In this document: positions 25,804 through 34,688 of the stretch, one piece after another
How the letters are laid out: the number at the start of each line of letters is the position of its first letter
Position numbering within the stretch: the stretch's first letter is position 1
DNA from: Planctomyces sp.
GTDB lineage: Bacteria; Planctomycetota; Planctomycetia; Planctomycetales; Planctomycetaceae
Length of the DNA: 59,384 nt
Direction: 5' to 3'
NCBI GenBank assembly: GCA_013822855.1
Contig: PNLE01000002.1
Span: 1 to 59,384, forward strand
Made by a program: the position numbers and the translations under genes
The notes under the pieces: generated by a model
The model's database searches: none
What the model was told of the DNA's origin: nothing
The model's input: only the letters and a program-made list of their open reading frames with translations

Positions 25804-27960
25804 TCAATTCCCTGGAATCCACAATCCGCTGCCCGAAGATGTCGCGGCGGCGGGTTGATCGGGGGTCCATAAGCCGCCGGCGGCGGCCGGACTTGCGGAG
25901 GTGACGAGACCCGAAGCCGTTAGGCCGGGGAGCGGCTTGCCGGAGAGGGTCGAAACCGTTTCCAGGAACTCGCGGAGTTGCGGCAGCTTGGGGAGGTAGT
26001 AGCTGACGAACTTGTGGACGAGTTCATCGTAGCCGGGAACTTCGGGGGCCATCGCCCGGAGGTTGAGTTCATACATGTCGTGCTGGAGCGTGAACGAGAA
26101 CTCGGTGGCTCCTTCGGGAACCGGGAGCTTGCGTTCCTCGGCGATCCAGTGGAGCGCCCCTTCGAAGTTGTTGCGAAGGATCTCCATCTCGCCCAACGAG
26201 CGGTAGAGCTTGACCTTGTCGACCTTCTCCAGAGGCTCGGGACGCCGGGTGATCTCGACTTCGACTTCATAGAGGAACTGCGGATGCTGGATCAGCAGCG
26301 CCCGGTTGAAGGCGAGCTTGAGCTGCTCATCCGAGAGCTTCGTCACGGGCAGACGCTGGAAGTCGATCACCGAAAGATTCGACAGCGGCGTCTCGGTGGT
26401 CACTTCCAGTTTGGGCAAGGGTTCGACACCCAGTTCGGTGAATACCTTGCCAATATCGAGCAGCTTTCGCACTTGGGCGGCGAAGGCGTCCAGCACGAAA
26501 ATGGCGGCCGTCACGGGGATGTTAAGCGCGGCATCCTTTGCTGCTTCCCGGGGCGACTTTCCAGCTAGACCGGCGGCGGGCGAATTGGCCCACTTGTGAT
26601 CGAGCTTCCACTGGAAGAGCTTCTCGTCGAGTTCCCGCACCTGCGTGGGGGTGAGACGCTTGGGGAAGTAATGCTGCCGCTGAAGTTCGACCCATTGATC
26701 GGGCACTCCCGCGACCGGCTGGGCGGTTTCATCGGTGCTGGTGAGCAGATCGCCGGAGGCGGCCTTGAGCAGCGCGACGGCCGCATCCATCTCCTCGCCA
26801 GCATAGCTGACCAGACCCGCGATCGCAGGCGACGAACCATCGGCGGCCGCATCGAAAATGTGGATCTCGCCAATCGAGGCGGGAAGCTGCTCGGGTGTGG
26901 GGATTCCCTCGCCCAGGAGGACATCCTTCAGGCTGCGGTCATAGATCTGGAAGACGGCGACGGGAGGAACCGAGACACGGGAGAAATCCCGCTCTTCGCG
27001 GTTGAGGCGATCGTGCTGATCGAGGGCCGTCAGCAGGCGCGAAACCGAGGAGATCTGGAACTCATGACGCACCAGGTTGGGTTCGTCGGCACTCGCGCTG
27101 ATTTGGAGCAACTGGGCCAAGGTTTCGCATTCGACGGCCCGGGGTCGATCGGCATACAGCTTCGCAGCCTGATGGAAGAAGGCGGCGGCTTCGGCCTCGT
27201 TGCCATCCCAGGCCCGGCACAAGGCGGCGGCATGGGCCACGCTGGCGGCTTCGGGAAGCTGGCGGGAAAGGGCGGCGAACGTGTCGGCGGCGGCTTCGAA
27301 GCAGCCGATGTGCACGAACTTCTGACCCTTCTTGTATTCCTTCTCCTGCTCTTCGGTTCCCGTGAACTCGGGCAGGTGGTGGGCACCGCGCAGCGGCCAG
27401 GGGATCTGCGGGTTGTTGTCGATCTGGAGGAGGCGGACGAAGACGTCCTGCCGCTCCTCCTCGGAAGCCAGACGCAGTGCGAGCGACATCGCTTCGCGGG
27501 TCGCCATCCAGGCACTGCGGGACATCATCACCGTGGCGATGCCGATGGCCAGATGGCTGCACATGGCCGGGTACTTGCGCGTGCAGCGGAAGAAGGCCTT
27601 CTGGATGATCTTGCGGGAAGGTTCGTAGCTGTCGGTTGCCAGCGAGGCCATGGCGTAGAGGCAGAAGGCGTAGTCGTTGTCGGTATGCGTCTCAAGGAGT
27701 GTCTTGAGTTCGTCGCGGGCCAGGTCGGGTCGTTCCATCTGCAAATGGACGGTCGACTTGGTGGTTGTCACCCAGGCATGGCTGGGGGTGTCGGCGGCGA
27801 CCTTCTTGTCGATCGATTCGAGTGCAGTGATCGCCGGACGGAACTGGCCATCGGAGATCAGCCGTTCGACGCGGGCCATGTCGTCGGAGATGGGGGCGCA
27901 GCAGAACTTGAGCTTTTTTCCGCTGCCGCAGGGGCACGGCTGATAGAGATCGGTGGCCAT
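25804..27960 (-). CDS. SEC-C motif protein with TPR-like body
   Basis: This 718-residue cytoplasmic protein starts with a SEC-C zinc motif, CPCGSGKKLKFCC (Cys9, 11, 20, 21), as found at the C-terminus of SecA. The next 300 residues contain TPR-like helix pairs (FRPAITALESIDKKVAAD, HTDNDYAFCLYAMASLATDS, FAALSRQLPEAASVAHAAAL). The remainder is a large helical region of unknown kind, and the C-terminal 60 residues are Pro/Ala/Ser-rich. The zinc motif normally mediates protein or ribosome contacts. The start ATG follows GGAAGGAAG. It is convergent with ribD. Confidence 0.82.
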   Translation of the reverse strand: MATDLYQPCPCGSGKKLKFCCAPISDDMARVERLISDGQFRPAITALESIDKKVAADTPSHAWVTTTKSTVHLQMERPDLARDELKTLLETHTDNDYAFCLYAMASLATDSYEPSRKIIQKAFFRCTRKYPAMCSHLAIGIATVMMSRSAWMATREAMSLALRLASEEERQDVFVRLLQIDNNPQIPWPLRGAHHLPEFTGTEEQEKEYKKGQKFVHIGCFEAAADTFAALSRQLPEAASVAHAAALCRAWDGNEAEAAAFFHQAAKLYADRPRAVECETLAQLLQISASADEPNLVRHEFQISSVSRLLTALDQHDRLNREERDFSRVSVPPVAVFQIYDRSLKDVLLGEGIPTPEQLPASIGEIHIFDAAADGSSPAIAGLVSYAGEEMDAAVALLKAASGDLLTSTDETAQPVAGVPDQWVELQRQHYFPKRLTPTQVRELDEKLFQWKLDHKWANSPAAGLAGKSPREAAKDAALNIPVTAAIFVLDAFAAQVRKLLDIGKVFTELGVEPLPKLEVTTETPLSNLSVIDFQRLPVTKLSDEQLKLAFNRALLIQHPQFLYEVEVEITRRPEPLEKVDKVKLYRSLGEMEILRNNFEGALHWIAEERKLPVPEGATEFSFTLQHDMYELNLRAMAPEVPGYDELVHKFVSYYLPKLPQLREFLETVSTLSGKPLPGLTASGLVTSASPAAAGGLWTPDQPAAATSSGSGLWIPGN

Positions 27961-28502
27961 GAATGTCTTCCTTCCTTGTCGCGCCCCGATCGCCGGCTTC
28001 ATGCGGAATCAAGGTGCTGGAGTCAATCGTCGGTTTATCCAAGGGTGAATCCGTGTGACGGATGACCCATTTGCTGCAAAGTGATCACTGGGTGAGAGGC
28101 CATCCACGGGAAGACCGCCCACCACAATGGTGCTGGGGAATGATGAATTGGGGAGCTGGACTCCCGAAGTCGCGGGATGCCCGGGCGGGGCACAAATGGT
28201 CAATCTAACAGGCATTTGCCAAACTTCCTATGGAAACGAGCGCATCTCCAGCCTGCGACATCGCTTGAAGACATCCCGGCGGTGTTCCACGGCAGTGGTT
28301 TCAGACGACGTTTCCAAAAGTATACAAACTGTAAAATTCCGATTTTTCGGTAAAATAAGGGCTTCCGGAAGACTGAGTGCTATTGAAACGTCCGGAATGT
28401 TCGGCAAGACTGAAGCTCCTCAGGTTCCCTGCATCCACCCCCTTGGCTCAACACCCGCCATACCGTTGAACCCAGGATGCTCGTCTTCATTTCATTGGGC
28501 TG
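27961..28502. other. 542-base intergenic region with an A/T-rich patch
   Basis: This gap separates the divergent SEC-C and repeat-protein genes. An A/T-rich patch at about 28310-28376 contains TATACA (28321-28326) and TAAAAT (28332-28337), which could be part of a promoter for the downstream plus-strand gene. A 143-codon open frame crosses the end of this gap but runs into the next gene and has an unlikely composition. No RNA gene was recognised. Confidence 0.45.
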
Positions 28503-28523
28503 ATGAAAAGAAGGACGGCTCTC

Positions 28524-29423
28524 ATGGTTTTCTGGCCAGACGATTTCTCGTCGGATGAATCTTCCTCAGGCGATTGGGCTTTCGAGTCCGATCCGGCCGG
28601 TGGTGATGGCACGAATGGCGAAGAGGCGACTGAGTCCGCGTGGGTGATCAGCGAGTTGACCGAGGCCCGGCAGGCGATTCTCGAAGGGGAATTGGATCGG
28701 GCTGAGTTGCTTATCAATGGTCTTTGCGACGCTGAGGTGGCTCCGTTTGAATGCCTGGAATTGTTGGCGGTCATCTCGCTGAGGGGTGGCGATTTGCGGG
28801 AGGCGATGGGCTACGCCTGTCAGCTGCAGGACTTCGCCAACGAACTCGCCTGCCGCCGCACGCAGTCCCGGGCCGCCAGTTTGCTGGCGGGCGTTTATCG
28901 CCAGGTGGGCGATTTCACCAGTGCCCGCCGCTTCCAGGAGTTGGCGATCCTGTCGAGCGAGTCGTCGGATGCCTTCGACCTCTCGAATCTTTCGTTGGAT
29001 GCGCTGGTTTCGGGCCGGGTTCCGCTGGCCGATCAACTGGCCCAGGCGGCGCTCAGTCTGCAGGCGGAAGACGGCAACTCACTCGCTGCGAACACCCCGG
29101 ACGAAGCGGGTGCCGACTGGGGCACGCTGGCTCTGGTGGCCATGATGAATGGCGACGCCGATGAAACGTTCTCGCGGCTCAGGCTGGCCTGGCGGAACCA
29201 CCGCGCGGCGGGGGATCAACTGGGGATGGGACTGGATCAACTCCATGTGGCGACGCTCTGCCAGGTGCACGGCGAACATCACCGCGCCCGCCGCCGCCTG
29301 AAAAAAGCGATCCGCCACTTCGAGCGGGGCCAGGCCCGACCGCAACTCGATGAAGCCAGGAACCGACTGGCTCGACTCGAGCAGATCATCGGCCTGGCTG
29401 AGCACAATCCCGAGTGGAACTGA
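28524..29423 (+). CDS. Tetratricopeptide-like protein
   Basis: This 299-residue cytoplasmic protein is made of helical repeats. Several segments resemble TPR units, such as LTEARQAILEGELDRAELLI, LAGVYRQVGDFTSARRFQEL, HVATLCQVHGEHHRARRRLK and AIRHFERGQARPQLDEARNR. The N-terminus is acidic and disordered. A scaffold role is the usual inference for such proteins; no partner is evident. I chose the ATG that follows AAGGA with eight-base spacing; an ATG 21 bases upstream lacks a site. It is convergent with the PilO-like gene. Confidence 0.72.
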   Translation: MVFWPDDFSSDESSSGDWAFESDPAGGDGTNGEEATESAWVISELTEARQAILEGELDRAELLINGLCDAEVAPFECLELLAVISLRGGDLREAMGYACQLQDFANELACRRTQSRAASLLAGVYRQVGDFTSARRFQELAILSSESSDAFDLSNLSLDALVSGRVPLADQLAQAALSLQAEDGNSLAANTPDEAGADWGTLALVAMMNGDADETFSRLRLAWRNHRAAGDQLGMGLDQLHVATLCQVHGEHHRARRRLKKAIRHFERGQARPQLDEARNRLARLEQIIGLAEHNPEWN

Positions 29424-29523
29424 TCGGTCGTTGGAATCAATGAGGGATGGCCGGGGTCAGGCATTCTCGCTTGAACCCGAAAGGTGTTTCGCCAACCGAC
29501 ACACTTCCACGAATCGTGCGATG

Positions 29524-31329
29524 TCACTTGGTCTCGACGGGTGTCATCTGCCGGAGGTTTTTGCCGATCTCCAACCGCTGGCGCTGGCCTTCGATCAGCA
29601 GGACGACATGCTGCGGGCCGACTTCATCGATGATGAAATCGAGGTCGCCCACTTGCTGGGGGACGCCGGGAAGGACCACCAGTTTTCGATTCTGGATGCG
29701 GTCGAAGAACCAGACTTCGCTTCCGGTGGCCGGCTTTGAAGGCCCCGTCGTGGGCGGTGAACTGGCGGGTGTTTCCCCCGTCACGGAGACCGTGGCGTTC
29801 AATGCGGAGGGGGACTGGCCTGGGGCAGGATTCCCTTCGATGATTGCGATCAAGAAAGTGAACTCCGGGAGATCGTCCACGAGTTCAAAGCTGTAAACCT
29901 GATTGGCGGCGAGAGCGGGCGAGGAGTCGTCCGCCACCCGCAGTTCAATCAATTTCGTGCCGGGTTCGACGGCTGCGGTGGGGGTCCACTCGACTTTGCC
30001 GGTGGCGGGATCGAGGATCATCCCTTCGATCAGCGAGACCGCCGACCAGCGGAGCTTCTCGCGCGGTGTTTCCTTGTCTTTGGCCTGGGGCTGAAGTTTC
30101 CACACCCGGCCCGCCACCGCCACAGGAATCTTTGGCAGCGGCGCGATTTCGGGAGCAGTGTTCGGATCCTTGATGGTGAATCGCACCGTCCGCTCCACCG
30201 TGGGGTAATCATCCCCCTCGGCGACCACATCGAAGCCCAGCTTCATTTCATTCGAGCGGCTGGCGTCGCCGGGTTCCCGACGCGGAAGCTGACCCACGAT
30301 GGCCTTCGATTGAGGATCGTATGACAATCCTTCCGGCCACGTCCCCGACATGCGGATCACGGGATTGGTGCCGGCCGTCCCTTTGAGTTCCAGGCTTTGC
30401 TTGATGGGTGTCCCTGTCAGCAGCACCGCTTCGCCCTTGGTCTCGATGCGGGGATCGTATTTGGCGGGCGGCACGGGCTTGAGGAACCGCCAGTGGCTCT
30501 GGATCTCGTTGGCTTTGGCCAGGAGGACGGGTGTCGGCGGCCCGGGCGGAATCTGCACGGAAGTCCCGGCGGAATGGGCCATCGCGAACGCCTCGCGTTC
30601 GATCTTCCAAACGCCGGTGGTGGTGTTGACGGCTGTGACCGCGACACGCTCCGTCCCGAGCAGGACATCGAAGGGTGTCGGCACGCGGATCGCCAGGGGA
30701 TCGGCGACGGTCAACTCTTTCGCATTGGCCGTGAGGGCGGTCTTGAGAGTGGTCTCGGGGAAGAGGGTGTTTCTGGGCTTGGTTTCCGGGAAGACAATCC
30801 CTTCCAGTTCGATATCGATCTTGAAGGGGGGATTCCCGGTCAGTTCAGTCGATTCGATGCGCACCCGGTTCACCCGGTGCAGCAGCGGCGACAATTCGAT
30901 CCGCGCGAGGAAATCGGCGACCTGCGCCGCCGTCCCTTCGCCGGTGAGCGAGACACTCACACTGATGTAGAGATTCGGCTTGGTCTGACGGCGCTCGGGG
31001 GATATCCGCACCCCCTTGAGTTGGCTCTTCTCGGCGAGTCCAGCCAGCCAGTTGAGGTAGAGCCTTTGGGCGTTGAGAGCATCCGGCCGCTTGGTGTTGG
31101 GGGGATCGGCGGGAAGCGAGATCGCCTTCCACTGGCCCAACTGCTTGCGATCCTTCAACAGCTGCATGATGGCCATGTTGTCGGTTTCGATCGCCCCGTT
31201 CAACTGGGCGATCTTGTCCCGCCGTTCGGTGATCGGTTCCGTGAAGGCCGGAAGGACGTACGAGTAGGCGACGAACAGGAGGGCACTGCCACCGAGACTG
31301 ATGATGAGATTGCGTTCGCGGGTGTTCAT
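29524..31329 (-). CDS. PilO/GspM-like membrane protein with extra periplasmic domains
   Basis: This 601-residue protein has a single N-terminal membrane helix (LIISLGGSALLFVAYSYVL), then a helical stretch and a ferredoxin-like segment (YISVSVSLTGEGTAAQVADF, then HRVNRVRIESTEL), typical of PilO/GspM. The C-terminal 350 residues are an addition: two segments resemble cadherin/He_PIG-type Ig-like repeats (GTNPVIRMSGTWPEGLSYDP and SLIEGMILDPATGKVEWTP). The last 60 residues (WFFDRIQNRKLVVLPGVPQQ ... LLIEGQRQRLEIGKNLRQM) have a small beta layout recalling PilP or GspC homology-region domains; that last comparison is weak. The gene's ATG overlaps the stop of the preceding PilM-like gene as ATGA, so the products are made together. 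Confidence 0.75.
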   Translation of the reverse strand: MNTRERNLIISLGGSALLFVAYSYVLPAFTEPITERRDKIAQLNGAIETDNMAIMQLLKDRKQLGQWKAISLPADPPNTKRPDALNAQRLYLNWLAGLAEKSQLKGVRISPERRQTKPNLYISVSVSLTGEGTAAQVADFLARIELSPLLHRVNRVRIESTELTGNPPFKIDIELEGIVFPETKPRNTLFPETTLKTALTANAKELTVADPLAIRVPTPFDVLLGTERVAVTAVNTTTGVWKIEREAFAMAHSAGTSVQIPPGPPTPVLLAKANEIQSHWRFLKPVPPAKYDPRIETKGEAVLLTGTPIKQSLELKGTAGTNPVIRMSGTWPEGLSYDPQSKAIVGQLPRREPGDASRSNEMKLGFDVVAEGDDYPTVERTVRFTIKDPNTAPEIAPLPKIPVAVAGRVWKLQPQAKDKETPREKLRWSAVSLIEGMILDPATGKVEWTPTAAVEPGTKLIELRVADDSSPALAANQVYSFELVDDLPEFTFLIAIIEGNPAPGQSPSALNATVSVTGETPASSPPTTGPSKPATGSEVWFFDRIQNRKLVVLPGVPQQVGDLDFIIDEVGPQHVVLLIEGQRQRLEIGKNLRQMTPVETK

Positions 31330-33113
31330 GCCCGGCCTCTTTCCAGAGGAGTCGAATCCCCATCGATGGTAGCATTTGCGGGAACAGCCGCTGTCTCGCG
31401 GGGTACGGCGTGTTGGGAATCCGCCGCTGCACTATCGGCACTTACACCCTCGTTGTCCGCCACACCCGCCTTCGGGGAAGCCGGAGTCACCGGAGCGGCG
31501 GGATTTTTCTTGGGATCGACCTTGGGTGGTGGTGCGGGGGGCAGGAGTGTCGCATCGACCTCGAAACGTTGTTTGTAATCGGGATCCTTGCTGAGACTGG
31601 CCAGCTCGCGAGGGACGATGCGGTACTGCTTGCTTTCCGCCATACGGTTGCCGAGCTCGGTGACATCGACACCGGTTTTGGCCAGTCCCGAGGCCAGCAT
31701 CTTCCCGTAGACTTCGCCCGCGCCAGCCGTGATCGACCAGCTCGTCCACAGAAGCCGCTCGGTGTTGGGCAGCACTTTCGACTGCCGCTCAAGCTCGGTG
31801 GAAATGCGGGGGGCATGTTTCTGCCAGTCATCGACGGCGGCGAAGATCTTCTGGTCGCCCGCCCCGCCTTTGATTGTTGTGGCGGCTTCCACTTTGCTGG
31901 CATTGAGTGCCGTAAGTTCGTCATCCAAGGCGGTGACGATGGCGTTCTGCCACCCGAGGGCCACGGCCATGGCGACCAGCGCCGCCGAGGATCCCGCGAT
32001 GATCTTCACCCGGCGGTAATCGGGCTTGGCGGCTGGTTTACGGGGGTGGAGGAAGTCGAGGCGGCACTGCTCCGGCAGGCCGCTGGCCACACCCAGGGAG
32101 CCGATCAGCCGGGTGATCGAGGCGTCGTCGGTCACCAGTTTGAAGAAGGCGGGTCCCAGATGCGCCTGCTTGAGGATGTCGTGGGCTTCCTCGACCTGGC
32201 ACTCGAACTGCGAAGCCAGAGCCTCCTTTAGTTCAACGCCTGTCTCGCCCGCACATGATAGCGAAGAGATCACGATCCGCCGGGGATGGAACTCGGGAGC
32301 GATCCGGCGGGCGGCGAACAGGCCCCGCGAAATCTCCGCACCCATGGCCAGGGGGGTCACGAGACCCGCCTCGTTCTTCGCGCCATGCGGAACACGGGCC
32401 GAATGGGCGAAGAGCAACTGACCATCGGCGATGGCCGTCGTCTCGACACGCCCCTCGCGTTCAACCACGAAGGCGGCCTGGGCGGTCGGCCCGAGGGCTT
32501 CTCGCAACAGGCTGGCATGTCCGCAACTGGAGAGGGTCACCTGCACGAGGTCGAACCCTACCGACTCGAGCAACTTGCGGATCTCGCCCACCAGGATCGA
32601 AGAAATCGTGGCGACCAGCACATGCAGCGTGTTGCTGGGAGGAGCGATCACCGCAGCGGCGGCTTCCTCGTCAGTGATCGATCGCATCTTGCCGCTGGCG
32701 GTCAGTTCATCGACCAGGGGGAGCTTGACGTTGAGCGGCAGATAGTCGAGCAGCACCTGCTCCAGTGAGACCGAAGACCGCATGGTGGTCTGCAACCGGA
32801 CGACATCCAGCACTTCGTCGTCGGGCGTGGGGGGGAGTTCGAGATGCCGGAGGATGGCGTCTTCACGCGGCAGTACGAGCGTGACCTTTTTCTCCTTGGA
32901 GAGGAACTCGGCGAGCTCCCCTTTGAGCCAGGAGGCGTGCCCGCTGTCGAACTCCGTGGGCCTTTGGCCATCCGGCCAAGCCGTCACCTTGGACAGATTT
33001 CCATCCGTCGAGAGGGCGGTCAGTTGGGATTTGTCCCATTCGATGATCAGCACGGCGTGGGCAACCTTCCGGGAGTGCGGGCGGAACCAATTGTTCCAAG
33101 GCCCGCACAGCAA
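31326..33113 (-). CDS. PilM/PilN-like (GspL-like) pilus or secretion platform protein
   Basis: This 595-residue protein joins an actin-like cytoplasmic domain (about residues 20-360, with HAVLIIEWDKSQLTAL and HVLVATISSILVGEIRKLLE) to a membrane helix near 368-388 (GSSAALVAMAVALGW) and a periplasmic helical and ferredoxin-like part (about 390-540). That is the GspL or fused PilM-PilN layout. The C-terminal 70 residues are Pro/Ala/Ser-rich. The start codon is a TTG giving LCGPWNNWF; a GTG near 33053 is an alternative. The PilO-like gene follows in ATGA overlap. No secretin, prepilin peptidase or major pilin gene is adjacent, although a GspE/PilB ATPase starts the window. Confidence 0.78.
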   Translation of the reverse strand: MLCGPWNNWFRPHSRKVAHAVLIIEWDKSQLTALSTDGNLSKVTAWPDGQRPTEFDSGHASWLKGELAEFLSKEKKVTLVLPREDAILRHLELPPTPDDEVLDVVRLQTTMRSSVSLEQVLLDYLPLNVKLPLVDELTASGKMRSITDEEAAAAVIAPPSNTLHVLVATISSILVGEIRKLLESVGFDLVQVTLSSCGHASLLREALGPTAQAAFVVEREGRVETTAIADGQLLFAHSARVPHGAKNEAGLVTPLAMGAEISRGLFAARRIAPEFHPRRIVISSLSCAGETGVELKEALASQFECQVEEAHDILKQAHLGPAFFKLVTDDASITRLIGSLGVASGLPEQCRLDFLHPRKPAAKPDYRRVKIIAGSSAALVAMAVALGWQNAIVTALDDELTALNASKVEAATTIKGGAGDQKIFAAVDDWQKHAPRISTELERQSKVLPNTERLLWTSWSITAGAGEVYGKMLASGLAKTGVDVTELGNRMAESKQYRIVPRELASLSKDPDYKQRFEVDATLLPPAPPPKVDPKKNPAAPVTPASPKAGVADNEGVSADSAAADSQHAVPRETAAVPANATIDGDSTPLERGRA

Positions 33114-33512
33114 TCGACATTAGTGTTTGACAGAAAAGCAGTTGAGGCGAGGTGATCACGCAGTTGCAGTTTTTTTCGGCTCTCACGGAAGCGAGGTTTC
33201 GGCGGGGGCCGCACCTCATCAAACCCCGTTCTCGTCTCTCCTGTACCGCCCGACCCGCCCGATTCGTGGGATCGAAGGAAGTTTTGGGCAACAGAAAAGT
33301 CAGAATTCGGCGGTTTTCCATTTCAGCGATTGTATCGACTTCTCCGGCTGGAAGGGGGCCGGTCTTTTCTGCCCACACTCGTTCCGCAGGTGATCGCTTC
33401 CACAGGTGGGAGATTTGGTGAGAGCGCGCGGCGAACGCTGTCAGCCGCCGGGTTGAATTCGTATGCTCAATATGCCTTGGATCATGTCCCACCCCTTCGA
33501 GAAAGCTTTGCC
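33114..33512. other. Intergenic region between divergent pilM-like and leuB genes
   Basis: This 399-base gap should contain both promoters. It includes one TTGACA (33127-33132) without a convincing -10 at the right distance. I looked for a T-box or leucine attenuator upstream of leuB and found no leader peptide rich in Leu codons and no terminator-like hairpin. Confidence 0.5.
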
Positions 33513-34595
33513 GTGCGCGCTCAGATCGCTCTTTTGCCCGGAGATGGAATTGGTGTTGAAGTCGTGGCGGAAGCGGAAAAGCTGCTGGTCGCCGTCGCGG
33601 AGAAGTTCCACCATGAGTTCACCTTCGTTCGCGGATTGATCGGCGGCTGCGCCATCGATGCCACCGGCGAAGCCCTGCCCGACGAAACCCTCGCCCTCTG
33701 CCGGGCCAGCCAAGCGATTCTGCTGGGGGCGGTCGGCGGGCCGAAGTGGGACAACCCCAACGCCAAGACGCGTCCGGAAGCGGGTCTCTTGAAGATCCGC
33801 AAGGAACTGGGCCTGTTCGCCAACGTCCGGCCCATCAAGGCCTCGCCCTACCTCGTGCAGGCCTCGCCACTCAAGACCGAGATCGTCGCGGGGGTCGATA
33901 TCCTCTTCTTCCGCGAGCTGACCGGCGGCCTCTACTTCGGGGAATCGGGTCGCAAGACCAACGCCGACGGTTCTGAGACCGCCTTCAACACGATGATCTA
34001 CAGCACTCACGAGATCGAACGGATCGTCCGCCTGGCGGGGATCGCAGCGCGGGGCCGCCGCAAGAAGGTGACCAGCGTCGACAAGGCGAACGTGCTCGAA
34101 GTCTCCCGGCTGTGGCGGCAGACGTTCGACCGCGTGATGAAGGCGGAGTTCCCCGACATCCAGACCGAACACGTCCTCATCGATGCCATGGCGATGCATC
34201 TCATCTCGAAGCCCAAGAACTTCGACGTAGTGGTGACCGAGAACCTCTTCGGCGACATCCTCACCGATGAAGGTTCGATGCTGCCCGGTTCGATGGGCCT
34301 GCTCCCCTCCGCGTCGCTGGGTGAAGCCGGCCCCGGCCTCTACGAGCCGATCCACGGCTCGGCCCCGGATATCGCGGGGAAGGGGATCGCCAATCCGCTC
34401 GCCACGCTCCTGGCCTCCGCCATGCTGCTGCGGCACTCGCTGGGCTTGGAAGCCGAAGCGGTCGCCATCGAGAAGGCCGTCGATCATGTTCTTTCCCGCG
34501 GCCATCGGACGGCCGACATTGCGGGGGGCGGGCCTTCCGTCTCGACCACGAAAATGGGTGAACTGGTTCTCGAAGCCTTCCTCGCCAACGCCTGA
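33513..34595 (+). CDS. leuB: 3-isopropylmalate dehydrogenase
   Basis: This 360-residue enzyme oxidises and decarboxylates 3-isopropylmalate in leucine synthesis, using NAD. The N-terminal [20 protein letters not shown], the AVGGPKWDN segment, [21 protein letters not shown], and [19 protein letters not shown] with [10 protein letters not shown] are family landmarks. [20 protein letters not shown] and [20 protein letters not shown] lie in the C-terminal half. The start is a GTG after GAGAAAG; no ATG lies close enough, and starting here gives the normal family length of about 360 residues. No leuA, leuC or leuD gene is next to it. Confidence 0.95.
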   Translation: MRAQIALLPGDGIGVEVVAEAEKLLVAVAEKFHHEFTFVRGLIGGCAIDATGEALPDETLALCRASQAILLGAVGGPKWDNPNAKTRPEAGLLKIRKELGLFANVRPIKASPYLVQASPLKTEIVAGVDILFFRELTGGLYFGESGRKTNADGSETAFNTMIYSTHEIERIVRLAGIAARGRRKKVTSVDKANVLEVSRLWRQTFDRVMKAEFPDIQTEHVLIDAMAMHLISKPKNFDVVVTENLFGDILTDEGSMLPGSMGLLPSASLGEAGPGLYEPIHGSAPDIAGKGIANPLATLLASAMLLRHSLGLEAEAVAIEKAVDHVLSRGHRTADIAGGGPSVSTTKMGELVLEAFLANA

Positions 34596-34688
34596 TCGGG
34601 ACTGCTCGTACAAACACAACGTTTCCTGAATTTCCGCGCCGCTCGCCGCTCCCTGGTATCGATGCCCCTCACCGCCAAGGTTTCTTTC

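Noticed and set aside
28127-28558. A 143-codon open frame in the 542-base gap
   Set aside because: It runs into the following gene, the composition is not protein-like, and there is no convincing ribosome-binding site.
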